The notes under the pieces are model-generated. The model saw only the letters and a list, made by a program, of their open reading frames with translations, was not told the DNA's origin and searched no databases. A program made the translations under genes and the position numbers. Below, one piece after another: positions 41,741 to 51,138 of a stretch of 64,000 bases of DNA (the stretch's first letter is position 1; each line of letters opens with the position of its first letter). The stretch comes from JAFMPW01 sp041743085 (lineage in GTDB: Bacteria; Bacteroidota; Bacteroidia; Flavobacteriales; Flavobacteriaceae). The DNA lies in contig JBGTNL010000075.1 of NCBI GenBank assembly GCA_041743085.1, positions 9,612 to 73,611 of the forward strand, read 5' to 3'.

Positions 41741-42886
41741 TTACCTTTTTTTACCCAGGGCAAAGCTAGCCGCAAGAACCAAAAAGGAACAGACCGTCAG
41801 AACTATAAAACTCAATTTTAAAGAGGCACTTTCCGCAAGGAATCCAAGCACCGGAGGGGCCAGCAGAAAACCCGCATATCCCGAACCTGCGATAAATGCG
41901 ACACCTTGTGAAGATTCCACTCCCTTTACATTGCCCCCAATTCGAAACAACTCGGGTATGATCACGGAGAAGCCAAGCCCGATCAGGGCGAAACCGCTGA
42001 TGGCGACATACGTATAGGTCGTCAACACTGCCAGGTATCCCATGATGGCTATTACGGTTCCCAGCACCACGATCCGGACCGACCCAATTTTGGCGCTAAT
42101 ACTGTCCCCAAGGAACCGCCCCAGTGTCATTGTAGCTGAAAAGGCTAAAAAACCTGTCCCGATCAGAACTTCGGGAGCCAGACTTATTTCCAGTAAAAAA
42201 AGCCCGCTCCAGTCCACGATGGCGCCCTCGCTGCCCATAATGACAAAGGAAACAAGACCAATGAGCAACAAAGGTTTAAAGAGTTTGAGGCTGAAGGGTT
42301 CTTTTTCTATGGGTGCCGCTTTAATATGGAAATAGTGCTTGTAAAAGATAAAATTCATTGCAAATACGAAGATCACCGCAATTCCCATATGCAGCGGCGG
42401 ATTGTCCAGAAGCTGAATAAGAAAACTTCCAAGTCCGGCCAGGACACCCCCGAGGCTAAAAAATCCATGGGCGGCCGACATAAAATTTTGTTTGTCTTCT
42501 TTTTCTATCTCCGTCACCAGGGTATTCATGGCTATATCCGTAAGGCCGTTAGAAGCCCCGAAAAGAAAGAGGGCGGCGATCAGAAAGTAGTAATTCGGAG
42601 CCAGTAAGGGCATCATAGCGCAAATACTGCTTATTAATACCCCAACCCAAGTGGCCCGTCCTACTCCCAGGCGGTTTATAATTTTAGCGGCAACGGGAAA
42701 TATGGTAAAGACCCCCAGGGAAAGAAAAAATATAGCAATCCCAAGGCTGGCCTTGTCTATCTCAAGCTTCTCTTTTACGGTCGGAATATATATAGCCCAG
42801 GTCCCAAACCATATATTCAGGCTGGCAAATACCCAGGCCGGGCCAAAATAACGGGGGTTGGAAAGGATAAGGCGGAGGGATTTCAT
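41741..42886 (-). CDS. MFS transporter
   Basis: The 381-residue protein has about twelve hydrophobic helices. The opening is PAWVFASLNIWFGTWAIYIPTVKEKLEIDKASLGIAIFFLSLGVF, with the loop 2-3 motif AAKIINRLGVGRATWVGV. A long central loop (HIKAAPIEKEPFSLKLFK) separates the halves. LFLFGASNGLTDIAMN suggests the sugar/fucose-permease-like (FucP/YfkF) branch with no substrate clear. It lies between the lipoprotein gene and kynU on the kynU strand; a role in exporting or importing kynurenine-type compounds is only positional inference. Confidence 0.85.
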   Translation of the reverse strand: MKSLRLILSNPRYFGPAWVFASLNIWFGTWAIYIPTVKEKLEIDKASLGIAIFFLSLGVFTIFPVAAKIINRLGVGRATWVGVLISSICAMMPLLAPNYYFLIAALFLFGASNGLTDIAMNTLVTEIEKEDKQNFMSAAHGFFSLGGVLAGLGSFLIQLLDNPPLHMGIAVIFVFAMNFIFYKHYFHIKAAPIEKEPFSLKLFKPLLLIGLVSFVIMGSEGAIVDWSGLFLLEISLAPEVLIGTGFLAFSATMTLGRFLGDSISAKIGSVRIVVLGTVIAIMGYLAVLTTYTYVAISGFALIGLGFSVIIPELFRIGGNVKGVESSQGVAFIAGSGYAGFLLAPPVLGFLAESASLKLSFIVLTVCSFLVLAASFALGKKR

Positions 42887-42993
42887 TTAAGTTTGATGGT
42901 TAGCCTGCGAATATAAAAGATAGTTGACAAAAGCAGGGCACGGCATACAAAAATCCGTGATTAATGTACCCGCCTGTTACAACTGTAACCGAT

Positions 42994-44262
42994 TTACTCC
43001 TTTGAAATTCCCTCCTTCAGTATCTGGCCAAACCGGAACATATCCTCATAGGAACAATAAAATGGTGCCGGTGCCAGTCGGATCACATTGGGTTCCCGCC
43101 AGTCCGTGACAACGCCATTCGCCATTAAATAATCAAACAGAGGCCTGCCCTCCCCATGTAAAAATACGGAAAGCTGGCAACCTCTTTCTTCAGGGGTAAT
43201 GATCTCAAAAGAACTGTCTACCTCTTTATCAACTTCATTCAGAATGAATTCCAGATATGCGACTATGGTATTCCGTTTTTTGATCAAGGCCTCCATGCCT
43301 ACTTCCTCAAACAATTCCAGGGAGGCGAGGTAGGGCGCCAACGAAAGTATTGGCGGGTTACTCACTTGCCAGGCGTCGGCAGTTGCAATGGGTTCAAACT
43401 CGGGTTTCATTAAAAAGCGGGATTCCTTTTTTGTGCCCCACCACCCTTCAAACCTCGGAATACCTTTTTTTTCCAAATGACTTTCATGAATATAAATTCC
43501 CGAGGCATTTCCAGGGCCGCTGTTCATGTATTTGTAACTGCACCAGGCCGCAAAATCCGCCTTCCACTCGTGCAATTTTAATTCCACGTTGCCCACTGCA
43601 TGGGCAAGGTCCCAGCCGACAAACGCACCCACTGATTTCCCGGCTTCGGTGATCGCCTGCATATCAAAAACCTGCCCGTTGTAATAATTTACCCCGCCCA
43701 GTAACACCAACGCCAGTTCCTCCCCGGTTTCGCTTATCTTTTTGATGACATCATCCGTACGCCAGAAGTGCTCGCCTTCCCTTTTCTTAATCTCGATAAG
43801 CGTGTCCTTCGGTTCCAATCCATGAAACCGGATCTGACTTTTGATCATATACTGATCTGACGAAAAAGCCTTTTCTTCACAAATGATCTTAAAGCGGGTC
43901 TTTGTAGGCCGGTAGAAAGAAACCATTAGGAAATGGAGATTCACTGTTAAGGTGTTCAATACGGAAACCTCTTCTTTTTTTGCCCCCACTACCTTCGCCA
44001 ATGGGGCCGCAAGTCGCTCGTGGTAATCCCACCAGGGTTTCTCCGCATGAAAGTGGCCCTCAACGGCCAGGTCCTTCCAGGCGTCCATGACCTCGTCAAC
44101 ATATTTTTTTGTATTCTTTGGTTGTAATCCAAGGGAGTTTCCGGTAAAGTAAATAACCTCCTTCCCGTTGAGTTCAGGGAAATGAAATGCCGACCTGTAT
44201 GACTGTAGCGGATCATTTGCATCGAGTTCTTTAGCAAAAGCCAGGGTGTTCCGAAACTGCAT
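42994..44262 (-). CDS. kynU: Kynureninase
   Basis: This 422-residue PLP enzyme cleaves 3-hydroxykynurenine to 3-hydroxyanthranilate and alanine. Marks: HFPELNGKEVIYFTGNSLGLQPKNTKKYVDEV near the N-terminus, GHFHAEKPWWDYHERLAAPLAKVVGA, VGWDLAHAVGNVELKLHEWKADFAAWCSYKYMNSGPG with the Schiff-base Lys, then GIPRFEGWWGTKKESRF and WQVSNPPILSLAPYLASLELF. I placed the start at MQFRNTLAFAKELDAND (44262), which matches family N-termini, rather than 19 codons upstream. kmo is on the same strand, so tryptophan-derived NAD synthesis is supported. Confidence 0.94.
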   Translation of the reverse strand: MQFRNTLAFAKELDANDPLQSYRSAFHFPELNGKEVIYFTGNSLGLQPKNTKKYVDEVMDAWKDLAVEGHFHAEKPWWDYHERLAAPLAKVVGAKKEEVSVLNTLTVNLHFLMVSFYRPTKTRFKIICEEKAFSSDQYMIKSQIRFHGLEPKDTLIEIKKREGEHFWRTDDVIKKISETGEELALVLLGGVNYYNGQVFDMQAITEAGKSVGAFVGWDLAHAVGNVELKLHEWKADFAAWCSYKYMNSGPGNASGIYIHESHLEKKGIPRFEGWWGTKKESRFLMKPEFEPIATADAWQVSNPPILSLAPYLASLELFEEVGMEALIKKRNTIVAYLEFILNEVDKEVDSSFEIITPEERGCQLSVFLHGEGRPLFDYLMANGVVTDWREPNVIRLAPAPFYCSYEDMFRFGQILKEGISKE

Positions 44263-44332
44263 AATTATAGTTTCTTCAAAAGTACGATATGCCATTTGAA
44301 TATGGTCGGGTAAGTTCAACTTGATGTAGGAA

Positions 44333-44797
44333 TTACGGAAGCCTTAACCGCATCTCCGTGATATGGCATTCAAAGTCCACTTTTTCATACGCCCTTATGG
44401 CCGGTAAGTTCTTGTGATACACTGTTAAACGCATCTCGTTGAGTCCCTTTTCCGTGGCCCAGTTTTTCAGGTAGCTTACTATTTTCTGATTGACGCCCTG
44501 CCCGCGGTATGCCGGCAGCGTATACATAAAACCCAAATAGGCATATTCCCCATGATCCAGGTAAGGCCGGGCCTTTTTGGCATGGGCGTAACCGCTGCTG
44601 ATAATTGCGCCGTTGAGCTCCGCAACCACTACAGCCACATCTTTGCTGTTTACATATTCCTTCAGATCATAGTAACTAACCGGGTCCGGTCGTATGGTGA
44701 CATCAAACGGCCTTTCCGCCTTGATCAATTCCTGTTCAAACTCCAGAAGCACCGGAAGATCCTTTATATTTGCCTGCCTGATGATTACCTTATCCAT
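44333..44797 (-). CDS. GNAT-family N-acetyltransferase
   Basis: The 154-residue product starts MDKVIIRQANIKDLPVLLEFEQ, has VAVVVAELNGAIISSGYAHAK and the acetyl-CoA-binding strand-loop YLGFMYTLPAYRGQGVNQKIVSYL (RGQGxx pyrophosphate loop), and ends LTVYHKNLPAIRAYEKVDFECHITEMRL. The substrate is unknown. It precedes kynU on the same strand with 70 bases between, so they may share a transcript. Confidence 0.85.
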   Translation of the reverse strand: MDKVIIRQANIKDLPVLLEFEQELIKAERPFDVTIRPDPVSYYDLKEYVNSKDVAVVVAELNGAIISSGYAHAKKARPYLDHGEYAYLGFMYTLPAYRGQGVNQKIVSYLKNWATEKGLNEMRLTVYHKNLPAIRAYEKVDFECHITEMRLRLP

Positions 44798-44818
44798 TTT
44801 ATTCACTGAAGTATACAA

Positions 44819-45120
44819 TTCGAAGTCAGCGTACTAAGTTAGATAATTTAATGATTTTCCGGCACTGTACCCATATTTTTAAAAATGTCAAAATCTACCT
44901 TGAGCGCCTGCCTGAACGCCTGCCCGACAAGTCATTCTGGCGGGAAACGGGCAGGCGGTCGAAAGGCCGGCAAAAACATCCCGGCTGCGCTCAGTGCGAC
45001 AGATAAATCAGAAACTGGTACCATACGGGATATGCAAATAATTTACCTCCGGATTCCCGGTACCTTATCGCCGTTTCCAGTTCCTTCCTTGCTCCGGGCA
45101 AACGTCTGGAACGGAGAAAA
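44819..45120. other. Intergenic stretch with palindromic repeats
   Basis: No coding frame is supported; frames on both strands run through repetitive palindromic DNA. The stretch holds the CGCCTGCCCG hairpin (44917-44957) and leads directly into the second copy of the 160-bp element. Confidence 0.5.
44917..44957. repeat. REP-like palindrome
   Basis: CGCCTGCCCG (44917-44926) and CGGGCAGGCG (44948-44957) are a perfect inverted pair around a 21-base loop, preceded by a partial copy CGCCTGCCTG at 44905-44914. Similar CCTGCC palindromes occur near 5690. Confidence 0.6.
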
Positions 45121-45288
45121 TAAATGGCATTAAACCCCAGGGCAAGCCCTGGACCCAATAGAAGGAATCGACCCAAGGGTCGAGGTATTAGACCTAGACC
45201 CCGCTGAAAAAGGGGGGTTAGTTCAACCATCCATTTTAACCGCTCCCGCTAAAAAGCGAGATTATTAAAATGGGGTTTCACTAATAAA
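45121..45288 (+). repeat. 160-bp structured interspersed repeat, copy 2
   Basis: The element core is 45125-45284, exactly the length of copy 1, with TAAA on both sides (45121-45124, 45285-45288). It differs from copy 1 at a handful of positions, for example AAAGCGAG for AAACGGG in the last stem and TTAGACCTAGACC for TTAAACCTGGACC. It is intergenic, upstream of the O-methyltransferase gene. Confidence 0.85.
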
Positions 45289-45366
45289 GAAGTTTGTTTT
45301 TAAAGATCTTCTCAACTAAAATGTTGTAAAGTTGTGCTGGGTCTCACCTCTGGATTCAAGGTATTT

Positions 45367-45393
45367 TTGAGAAGTTATTATTCCATATTTTTG
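45367..45393 (+). promoter_or_regulatory. Candidate promoter for the O-methyltransferase gene
   Basis: TATTTTTG at 45386-45393 matches TAnnTTTG; a TTG at 45367-45369 is 16 bases upstream, shorter than the usual 19-20. The ATG at 45407 is 13 bases on. Confidence 0.4.
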
Positions 45394-45406
45394 CCTAAAA
45401 CAAGTC

Positions 45407-46048
45407 ATGCATTTCCTCTCTGAAACCCTCGAAAACTATATTGCCGAACATTCGGAAAATGAACCGGAACTCCTGCGGGAGCTCACCCGGGAGACCCATC
45501 GGACAGTACTGCAGCCAAGGATGATCACGGGGCATTTTCAGGGCAGGGTCCTGAGCCTGCTCTCCAAAATAATCAAACCGGAATACATTCTTGAAATTGG
45601 GACCTATACGGGGTATTCGGCACTCTGCCTTGCAGAGGGACTTCAAGCTAACGGAGTGCTTCATACTATTGATATTAAAGAGGAGCTAATGCCCATACAG
45701 CGGAAATACTTTGATAAAAGTGAGGTTGGTCATCAAATTGTACAACACTGTGGCGATGCGCTAAAGATAATTCCGTCCTTTGGTCTTACTTTTGATATGG
45801 TATACATAGACGCGGAAAAGACAGAGTATCCCGGGTATTTTGAAGCGGTATTGCAAAAGACCAGGACAGGGAGCGTTATTCTTTCCGATAATGTGCTGTG
45901 GTCCGGCAAAGTGGCGGAACCCCCGGCAAAAAAGGACAAAGCCACTAAAATACTTCGGGATTATAATAAGAAACTAAAGGAAGATCCCAGGATCTCCTCC
46001 GTGCTATTGCCTATACGGGATGGGCTGACACTATCCTTGGTGAAATAA
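45407..46048 (+). CDS. SAM-dependent O-methyltransferase (class I, COMT-like)
   Basis: The 213-residue protein has the methyltransferase_3 signature: KPEYILEIGTYTGYSALCLAEGL (SAM motif I), VLHTIDIKEELM (acidic residue binding the SAM ribose), FDMVYIDAEKTEYPGYFE (metal-binding Asp) and SVILSDNVLWSGKV (second metal-binding Asp with Asn). Relatives methylate catechols in a Mg-dependent way; the substrate here is unknown. Its end overlaps the converging PAP2 gene by 38 bases. Confidence 0.92.
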   Translation: MHFLSETLENYIAEHSENEPELLRELTRETHRTVLQPRMITGHFQGRVLSLLSKIIKPEYILEIGTYTGYSALCLAEGLQANGVLHTIDIKEELMPIQRKYFDKSEVGHQIVQHCGDALKIIPSFGLTFDMVYIDAEKTEYPGYFEAVLQKTRTGSVILSDNVLWSGKVAEPPAKKDKATKILRDYNKKLKEDPRISSVLLPIRDGLTLSLVK

Positions 46049-46586
46049 CCCGGCTATAGAGCAAATAAAACAGGAAAGCATAAACCAACCCTATAAATGC
46101 CCCTACCAGGATATCCACCGGATAATGGACACCCACATAAATACGGCTCGAGGCAAAAATAAAAGGCCATATATAAAACAACCATACCCAGCCTACTTTC
46201 TTTCTCAGAAACAGCACTATAAGCGTAGTGATACCAAATGAGGAGGCGGAATGCCCGCTAAAAAAACTGTAGTTGGTGGGACTTTTTAATATCCGGATCA
46301 GGGTGTTTACATCCACATCATTATTGGGCCTCAGCCTGGCCACATATTCCTTGGTGACTTGCATGGTTAGAACGATAACGAACAATAAAAGAAAGGTAAG
46401 TAAAGTCATAACCAAGGCCTCTCTTTTAGAATTTTTCAGGTAAAGCAGTATAAAGAAGAGAACAAATAAGGGGATCCAGGTGGTAATATTGGTGATTACG
46501 GACCAGAAGCCGTCTAATTGCTCTATGCCAAGACCGTTAAGGTATATGAACGTTTCCCTGTCCCATTCCAGTATTCGTTCAAGCAT
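46011..46586 (-). CDS. PAP2-family membrane phosphatase
   Basis: The 191-residue product has five to six hydrophobic helices and the three PAP2 phosphatase motifs: KEYVARLRP (KxxxxxxRP), FFSGHSASSFG (PSGH type) and SRIYVGVHYPVDILVGA (SRxxxxxHxxxD). It dephosphorylates lipid phosphates such as undecaprenyl diphosphate or phosphatidylglycerophosphate; the particular one cannot be told. Start at MLERILEWDRETFIYLNG (46586), which opens the first amphipathic segment. Confidence 0.9.
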   Translation of the reverse strand: MLERILEWDRETFIYLNGLGIEQLDGFWSVITNITTWIPLFVLFFILLYLKNSKREALVMTLLTFLLLFVIVLTMQVTKEYVARLRPNNDVDVNTLIRILKSPTNYSFFSGHSASSFGITTLIVLFLRKKVGWVWLFYIWPFIFASSRIYVGVHYPVDILVGAFIGLVYAFLFYLLYSRVISPRIVSAHPV

Positions 46587-46993
46587 ATAAAAGAGGTTAA
46601 ATTTAAGGATTCCGATCAATCCTGTCCTAAATAAATTTTATCCCTTCATTTTTTCCATTGATGGAAAAACGAAGCAACCCGCCCGAACGTAGCGTTCGGG
46701 CGGGCCCTAGGCAGAGCCATAGGGGAATTACTTAGATTAAAAAGTCATGGATTCGGTATTGTTGCAAAATGAACCTCCCCAGGTCATAAATACCCTTAAA
46801 ACACCTATAAATAGGCACTTTTCCCAACTTTAAAACGAACATTTTCGACGCTATTGGATTCCACTGTTATATTCTGGAAGAGTAACCAAAATCAAATCCC
46901 GCAATACTTCAGGGTAATTTCAAAGGACGGTGCCGAGAGATTGGTGCCTTGTATCTGAAAAAAATTCCTGCATTATCATTCCAAACAGAGTTA
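46587..46993. other. Intergenic region between PAP2 and tatA with a perfect hairpin
   Basis: No gene is supported. The left part holds the hairpin listed below; the remainder (46705-46993) shows no repeat, operator or RNA gene that I can identify. Confidence 0.45.
46678..46704. repeat. Perfect CCCGCCCGAACG hairpin
   Basis: CCCGCCCGAACG (46678-46689) and CGTTCGGGCGGG (46693-46704) form a 12-bp stem with a TAG loop. There is no T-run; it resembles extragenic palindromes rather than a terminator. Confidence 0.6.
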
Positions 46994-47287
46994 TTAGAGG
47001 TGCCCTTTATTTCTTTTTATGGTACCGGTGACATCGCTTACATTCTTCTTCACCTCGTCCAGTTCTTTTTTTATATCTTCGGTAAAACTGGTGTCGATAC
47101 CCTGCTTTTCAGCACTTTTCTGGATCTCTTGTTTTATGTCTTCCGTAGCGTCTTTCAACTGTCGCATACCTTTTCCCAGGCCCTTGGCTATACCCGGGAT
47201 CTTATCAGCCCCGAAAACCATCACCACGATAAACATGATAAAGAAAATCTCGGCTCCGCTTATGAAGAGATAAATAGTGGCATACAT
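46994..47287 (-). CDS. tatA: Twin-arginine translocase TatA/TatE subunit
   Basis: The 97-residue protein has a membrane helix (ISGAEIFFIMFIVVMVFGADKIPGIAKGLGKGM) in which FGADKIPGIAKGLGKG is the TatA hinge and amphipathic helix signature, followed by a charged C-terminal tail (TEDIKQEIQKSAEKQG...). It forms the pore-like oligomer that moves folded proteins with TatC. tatC is not in the window. A hairpin at 47320-47350 separates it from the M1 peptidase gene upstream. Confidence 0.92.
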   Translation of the reverse strand: MYATIYLFISGAEIFFIMFIVVMVFGADKIPGIAKGLGKGMRQLKDATEDIKQEIQKSAEKQGIDTSFTEDIKKELDEVKKNVSDVTGTIKRNKGHL

Positions 47288-47319
47288 GATACAAATATAA
47301 ACAAGTTTGGATACAAAAG

Positions 47320-47350
47320 GACCTGTTATATTCTTAAAACATAACAGGTC
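47320..47350 (-). terminator. Hairpin between the M1 peptidase and tatA genes
   Basis: GACCTGTTAT (47320-47329) and ATAACAGGTC (47341-47350) are a perfect 10-bp inverted pair. On the minus strand it is followed by CTTTTG, a weak T-run. It lies 21 bases beyond the M1 stop. Confidence 0.55.
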
Positions 47351-47371
47351 ATTTCTTCACCGGGCGTTCTT

Positions 47372-49681
47372 TTATTTCCCTTTAATATTCTCTTTAAACG
47401 TATCAAAATCCGACTTCTCAACTTTTTTGGGCCAGGCATTATTGGTGACATCGATGTCTGCTGTCTCTGCTTTGGGATCAACGACAATGCCCACAAGCTC
47501 TTTTTGGGAGGCAACAACGCGTTTTACTTCCGAGTCGTTTTTTCTCCAGATTTCAGGTGGATAGGTTATATTCTCCTTGGAACCATCGGCATAGGTGTAT
47601 TCCACTATCAACGGCATAGGGATCCCACCGGGCTTATCAAATGTGATTTCATAGAAATATCTGGGTTCGCTAACAGCAGCCCTTTCTTCGGCCGTCATAG
47701 TATCCATCATGTATTCCTTCAGGTTTTGGGAGGTTTCGGAAGGTGCTTTCCCCTTGAGGGCAGGATCAAAATCCTCACTATCCTCTTCGGCCAGATACAC
47801 CAATGGCACCAGGTCAGCCTCTGTTTGATTCCGCGCAGACAGATACTCCTGTATCTTTTTTGGGGGCTTATCGGAAACATAATACTTTTTTACGCCCTTT
47901 ACCCCAATATCCACATAATCCGTGGTGTAGAACCATCCTCTCCAGTACCAGTCCAGATCCACGGCCGAGGCATCTTCCATAGTGCGGAAAAAATCCTCCG
48001 GTGTAGGATGCTTAAACTTCCAGCGATGCGCGTATGTTTTAAAGGCATGGTCGAATAATTCCCTGCCCATCACGGTTTCCCGTAAGATATTCAACGCCGT
48101 GGCAGGCTTGCCATAGGCATTGGGCCCCAATTGATACACATTTTCAGGATTAGACATGATAGGCGCTATGGTGGTCTGATCGCCACTCATGTAGGGAACA
48201 ACCTTGGAAGGGTCACCTCTTCTGGACGGATATTTATCATTGGGCGCAATAACGGCGGGATTGGCCTCACCAAATTCCTGCTCGGTCAGGTATTGCATAA
48301 AAGTGTCGAGTCCTTCATCCATCCAGCCCCATTGCCGCTCGTCGGAATTCACGATCATAGGAAAGAAATTATGCCCTACTTCGTGAATAATAACGCTGAT
48401 CATACCGTATTTCACCTTGTCGGAATACGTGCCGTCTTCATTAGGCCTTCCGTAGTTCCAGCAGATCATGGGGTATTCCATGCCCTGATTTTTTGCATGA
48501 ACCGATATCGCTTTATGATAGGGATAATCAAAAGTGTGTGCGGAATAGGACTTCAGGGTTTGGGCTACCGCTTTCGTTGATAATTCTTCCCAGAGCGGGT
48601 TGCCTTCTTTAGGATACAGGGAAACAGCCATAACGTCCTTGTTTCCGATCTTCACGGCCTGCATATCCCAGATAAATTTCCTGGACGTGGCAAAGCCATA
48701 ATCCCTCACGTTCTCTGCCCGGAATTTCCAGGTTTTCTTTTTGTTCGAAAAATTCTTTTCCGCGGCTTCCGCATCGGCCTGAGTAACTATCAGGACGGGT
48801 TTATCATACGACTTTTTTGCCTGTTCGTATCGCTTTAGCATGTCCTTTGAAAACACTTCCTTTCTATTCTGCAAGACCCCTGTAGCATCGAGTATATGAT
48901 CGGCTGGAACCGTGATATTCACGTCATAATTGCCGAATGGGAGCGCAAATTCGCCATTTCCCCAGAATTGATGGTTTTGCCATCCTTCCACATCGCTGTA
49001 CACCGCCATTCTGGGAAAGAATTGCGCAATGACATAGGCGCGGTTGCCGTCCTTTGGAAAATATTCATAGCCCGATCTTGCGCGGTCTACCGTATGATCC
49101 GGAATGTTGTACCACCATTTTATCGAAAATGACAATTGTTCCCCGCTTTTTAAGGGAGCAGGGATATTTACCCGCATCATGGTCCGATTTATGGTATAGG
49201 ACAACGGCCGGCCATCGGCACCCTTTACAAATTCAATATTGAACCCGCCATCAAAGGCCTGGGTTAAATGCTGTTTCTTAAATTCTTCGGTGGTATACGC
49301 CATGGGAACGCTGCTGCCATCCCTCAACGGGGATTTGGAATCCCTTGCCCTTACATTCTGATCTAACTGTACCCATAGGAATTCAAGGTCGTCCGGGGAG
49401 TTGTTGTGGTAGGTAATGGTTTCCTCCCCGTCTATCCTGGCATTTTTATCATCCAGTTCGATATCCATTTTATAATCTGCCTGCTGTTGATAGTAATCGG
49501 GACCCGGGGACCCGGAAGCGGATCTGTACGTGTTCGGGGTTGCAAATTCCTCGTATAATTGTTTGAATTTGCTCTGATTGTAATGACCGGGGGCTCTTTC
49601 CTTTGCCGCTTCTTCCTGGGCAGTTGCCATGGTAGCAAACAGGAATAAAAAGGAAGCGAAACAAGATGTTATTTTATTCAT
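47372..49681 (-). CDS. M1-family metallopeptidase
   Basis: The 769-residue protein has a signal peptide (MNKITSCFASFLFLFATMATAQ), an N-terminal beta domain (YKMDIELDDKNARIDGEETITYHNNS), and the gluzincin catalytic site: HEVGHNFFP with the third zinc ligand Glu in WGWMDEGLDTF, near residue 430-455. The M1 substrate motif is GMEYPMI in place of GAMEN. A C-terminal beta-rich region (KIQEYLSARN... to YEITFDKPGGIPMPLIVEYTY) follows. It is an exported aminopeptidase-like enzyme, common in Bacteroidota. It is the last of four genes read in the same direction from 51880. Confidence 0.92.
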   Translation of the reverse strand: MNKITSCFASFLFLFATMATAQEEAAKERAPGHYNQSKFKQLYEEFATPNTYRSASGSPGPDYYQQQADYKMDIELDDKNARIDGEETITYHNNSPDDLEFLWVQLDQNVRARDSKSPLRDGSSVPMAYTTEEFKKQHLTQAFDGGFNIEFVKGADGRPLSYTINRTMMRVNIPAPLKSGEQLSFSIKWWYNIPDHTVDRARSGYEYFPKDGNRAYVIAQFFPRMAVYSDVEGWQNHQFWGNGEFALPFGNYDVNITVPADHILDATGVLQNRKEVFSKDMLKRYEQAKKSYDKPVLIVTQADAEAAEKNFSNKKKTWKFRAENVRDYGFATSRKFIWDMQAVKIGNKDVMAVSLYPKEGNPLWEELSTKAVAQTLKSYSAHTFDYPYHKAISVHAKNQGMEYPMICWNYGRPNEDGTYSDKVKYGMISVIIHEVGHNFFPMIVNSDERQWGWMDEGLDTFMQYLTEQEFGEANPAVIAPNDKYPSRRGDPSKVVPYMSGDQTTIAPIMSNPENVYQLGPNAYGKPATALNILRETVMGRELFDHAFKTYAHRWKFKHPTPEDFFRTMEDASAVDLDWYWRGWFYTTDYVDIGVKGVKKYYVSDKPPKKIQEYLSARNQTEADLVPLVYLAEEDSEDFDPALKGKAPSETSQNLKEYMMDTMTAEERAAVSEPRYFYEITFDKPGGIPMPLIVEYTYADGSKENITYPPEIWRKNDSEVKRVVASQKELVGIVVDPKAETADIDVTNNAWPKKVEKSDFDTFKENIKGK

Positions 49682-49741
49682 TTTTGTCTTAATTTTAAAT
49701 CGCCGAAAAATAAAGTTTTTTATACGATTTGTTAATATTTG

Positions 49742-50248
49742 TTATAAGTTTAACATACCTTTATTATTCTCCCTGGTCAGTACAAAGCTTTTTTTAGTTC
49801 CGTTGATCTTGAAGTGTACTATATTTTTTTGCTCTTCAAAGAGGTCGGTAAGCATTTCGTTCTGTATATCGATGGAATGGACGTTCGCGAGATCCAGCTC
49901 CGGAAGTTCAAGGTAACAGACCATAATATCATTATCGTATTTCTTCCCTAAAAAAGTATACTCCCTGTTTTCCCCGTTTACCTGGACAACGAATTTCGTT
50001 CTGAGGTATTTTTCAATATACGCATCGGCCTGGGTAGATTCCTTCTCCGTGGCCAAAGCAGGCTGTATCCCGTAGCGTTCTTCCAGCACCTTTTGGAAAT
50101 CGTCAATAAAAATACGGCTGGTGATCTGCAGGGCGTCATCCTTTTCCGAATAACCGATGTTGGTGACGCTTACGTAAAATTTATGGACAGTTGTAAACGC
50201 CACAAGTGGCAACATCAAAATCAATACACTTTTTTTCAACCAGTTCAT
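49742..50248 (-). CDS. DUF6702-family exported protein
   Basis: The 168-residue product has an N-terminal signal (MNWLKKSVLILMLPLVAFTT) and begins its mature part with VHKFYVSVTNIGYSEKDDALQITSRIFIDDFQKVLEERYG, the hallmark of DUF6702. The end is LTREN. Members are secreted and unannotated; they commonly sit next to the carboxypeptidase-regulatory-like and M1 genes, as here, which suggests a joint envelope function, but nothing direct shows it. Confidence 0.82.
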   Translation of the reverse strand: MNWLKKSVLILMLPLVAFTTVHKFYVSVTNIGYSEKDDALQITSRIFIDDFQKVLEERYGIQPALATEKESTQADAYIEKYLRTKFVVQVNGENREYTFLGKKYDNDIMVCYLELPELDLANVHSIDIQNEMLTDLFEEQKNIVHFKINGTKKSFVLTRENNKGMLNL

Positions 50249-50337
50249 CCAGTAATTTTTCAGTATTCTAAATTAAGCAAATCTTGTGCCATGATTAGCC
50301 GTTTGTCCGTGTTTGGTGTTGCGGGGTGTGTAAAAAG

Positions 50338-51138
50338 TCAATCCAGCGCATTGTTTTCCCGGTAAATTGCGCTCTTTGTTAACAAAAAGGCCCAGATGGC
50401 TATGGTGTCGTCCAATTTTACAAGGGAGTCAAACGCTTTATCAACTTCGCAGAAATACATAAAATCATCAATCCTTTCTCCGGGAATTTTCAACTGGGTT
50501 ACAAAAAGACTGTCCGCAAAATAATTCCGTGCTTTTTCCGTCTGAAGGTACTTCTTGTCGCGCGCCACTCGTTTCTTCAGCATTTTGGTCCTTCCAGTTA
50601 TGGCATTGATTAAGGGGTCTATAGGCGGATTTAGTACCATTAAGGGATGAAATTTTCCGGCTGTTGCCTGTTGCAATTGCCGCTCGCTCTGCATCAGGGG
50701 TTTTACATCGGCATTTGGCAATCCAAGGGTAGACGATGAAATTACCTGCCCCGTGTTCATGCTTTGCATATCGCGGGTAAGATCTCCGGAAAGGTCATAG
50801 GGCCGTACCACCACCTCGTCCAATTCATTCACAAATTCTTCCAGCGGCACATAAACCGTTGTACTTTCCAACAGGGCGGCAGTGACAACCATCGTTTTAC
50901 GCTTAAACTGTACCGCCGAAAAAAGTAAGGTGTCGTTCAGCCTGACGGGAATTATAAAATGCCCCTCTTCATCCGAGATGGTCGCCTTTTTTGCGGAAGT
51001 GTTCATTACGTGTACATCGGTAACGCCCTTATTCTCGCTTACCACTCTGCCTTGGAGCGAATGGGTAAATGAAGTTTGCGCCACGGAAACAGCGCAGATC
51101 AATAATAAACCAAAAAATGCGAAACTATTTTTCGGCAT
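50338..51138 (-). CDS. Carboxypeptidase-regulatory-like surface protein, copy B
   Basis: The 266-residue protein has a signal peptide (MPKNSFAFFGLLLICAVSVAQ) and one CarboxypepD_reg-like (transthyretin-like) domain: LQGRVVSENKGVTDVHVMNTSAKKATISDEEGHFIIPVRLNDTLLFS. A helical tail follows, ending with PGERIDDFMYFCEVDKAFDSLVK. It is a paralogue of the next gene; their coding regions overlap by 14 bases. Confidence 0.8.
   Translation of the reverse strand: MPKNSFAFFGLLLICAVSVAQTSFTHSLQGRVVSENKGVTDVHVMNTSAKKATISDEEGHFIIPVRLNDTLLFSAVQFKRKTMVVTAALLESTTVYVPLEEFVNELDEVVVRPYDLSGDLTRDMQSMNTGQVISSSTLGLPNADVKPLMQSERQLQQATAGKFHPLMVLNPPIDPLINAITGRTKMLKKRVARDKKYLQTEKARNYFADSLFVTQLKIPGERIDDFMYFCEVDKAFDSLVKLDDTIAIWAFLLTKSAIYRENNALD

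Noticed and set aside
44991..45230. Minus-strand frame starting MVELTPLFQRGLGLIPRPLG, seen again at 63773-63985
   Set aside because: The shared sequence is just the complement of the 160-bp repeat. Outside the repeat the two frames differ completely and neither looks like a protein.
47019..47344. Plus-strand frames across tatA
   Set aside because: The minus strand encodes a complete TatA with hinge and amphipathic helix; the plus frames are its shadow.
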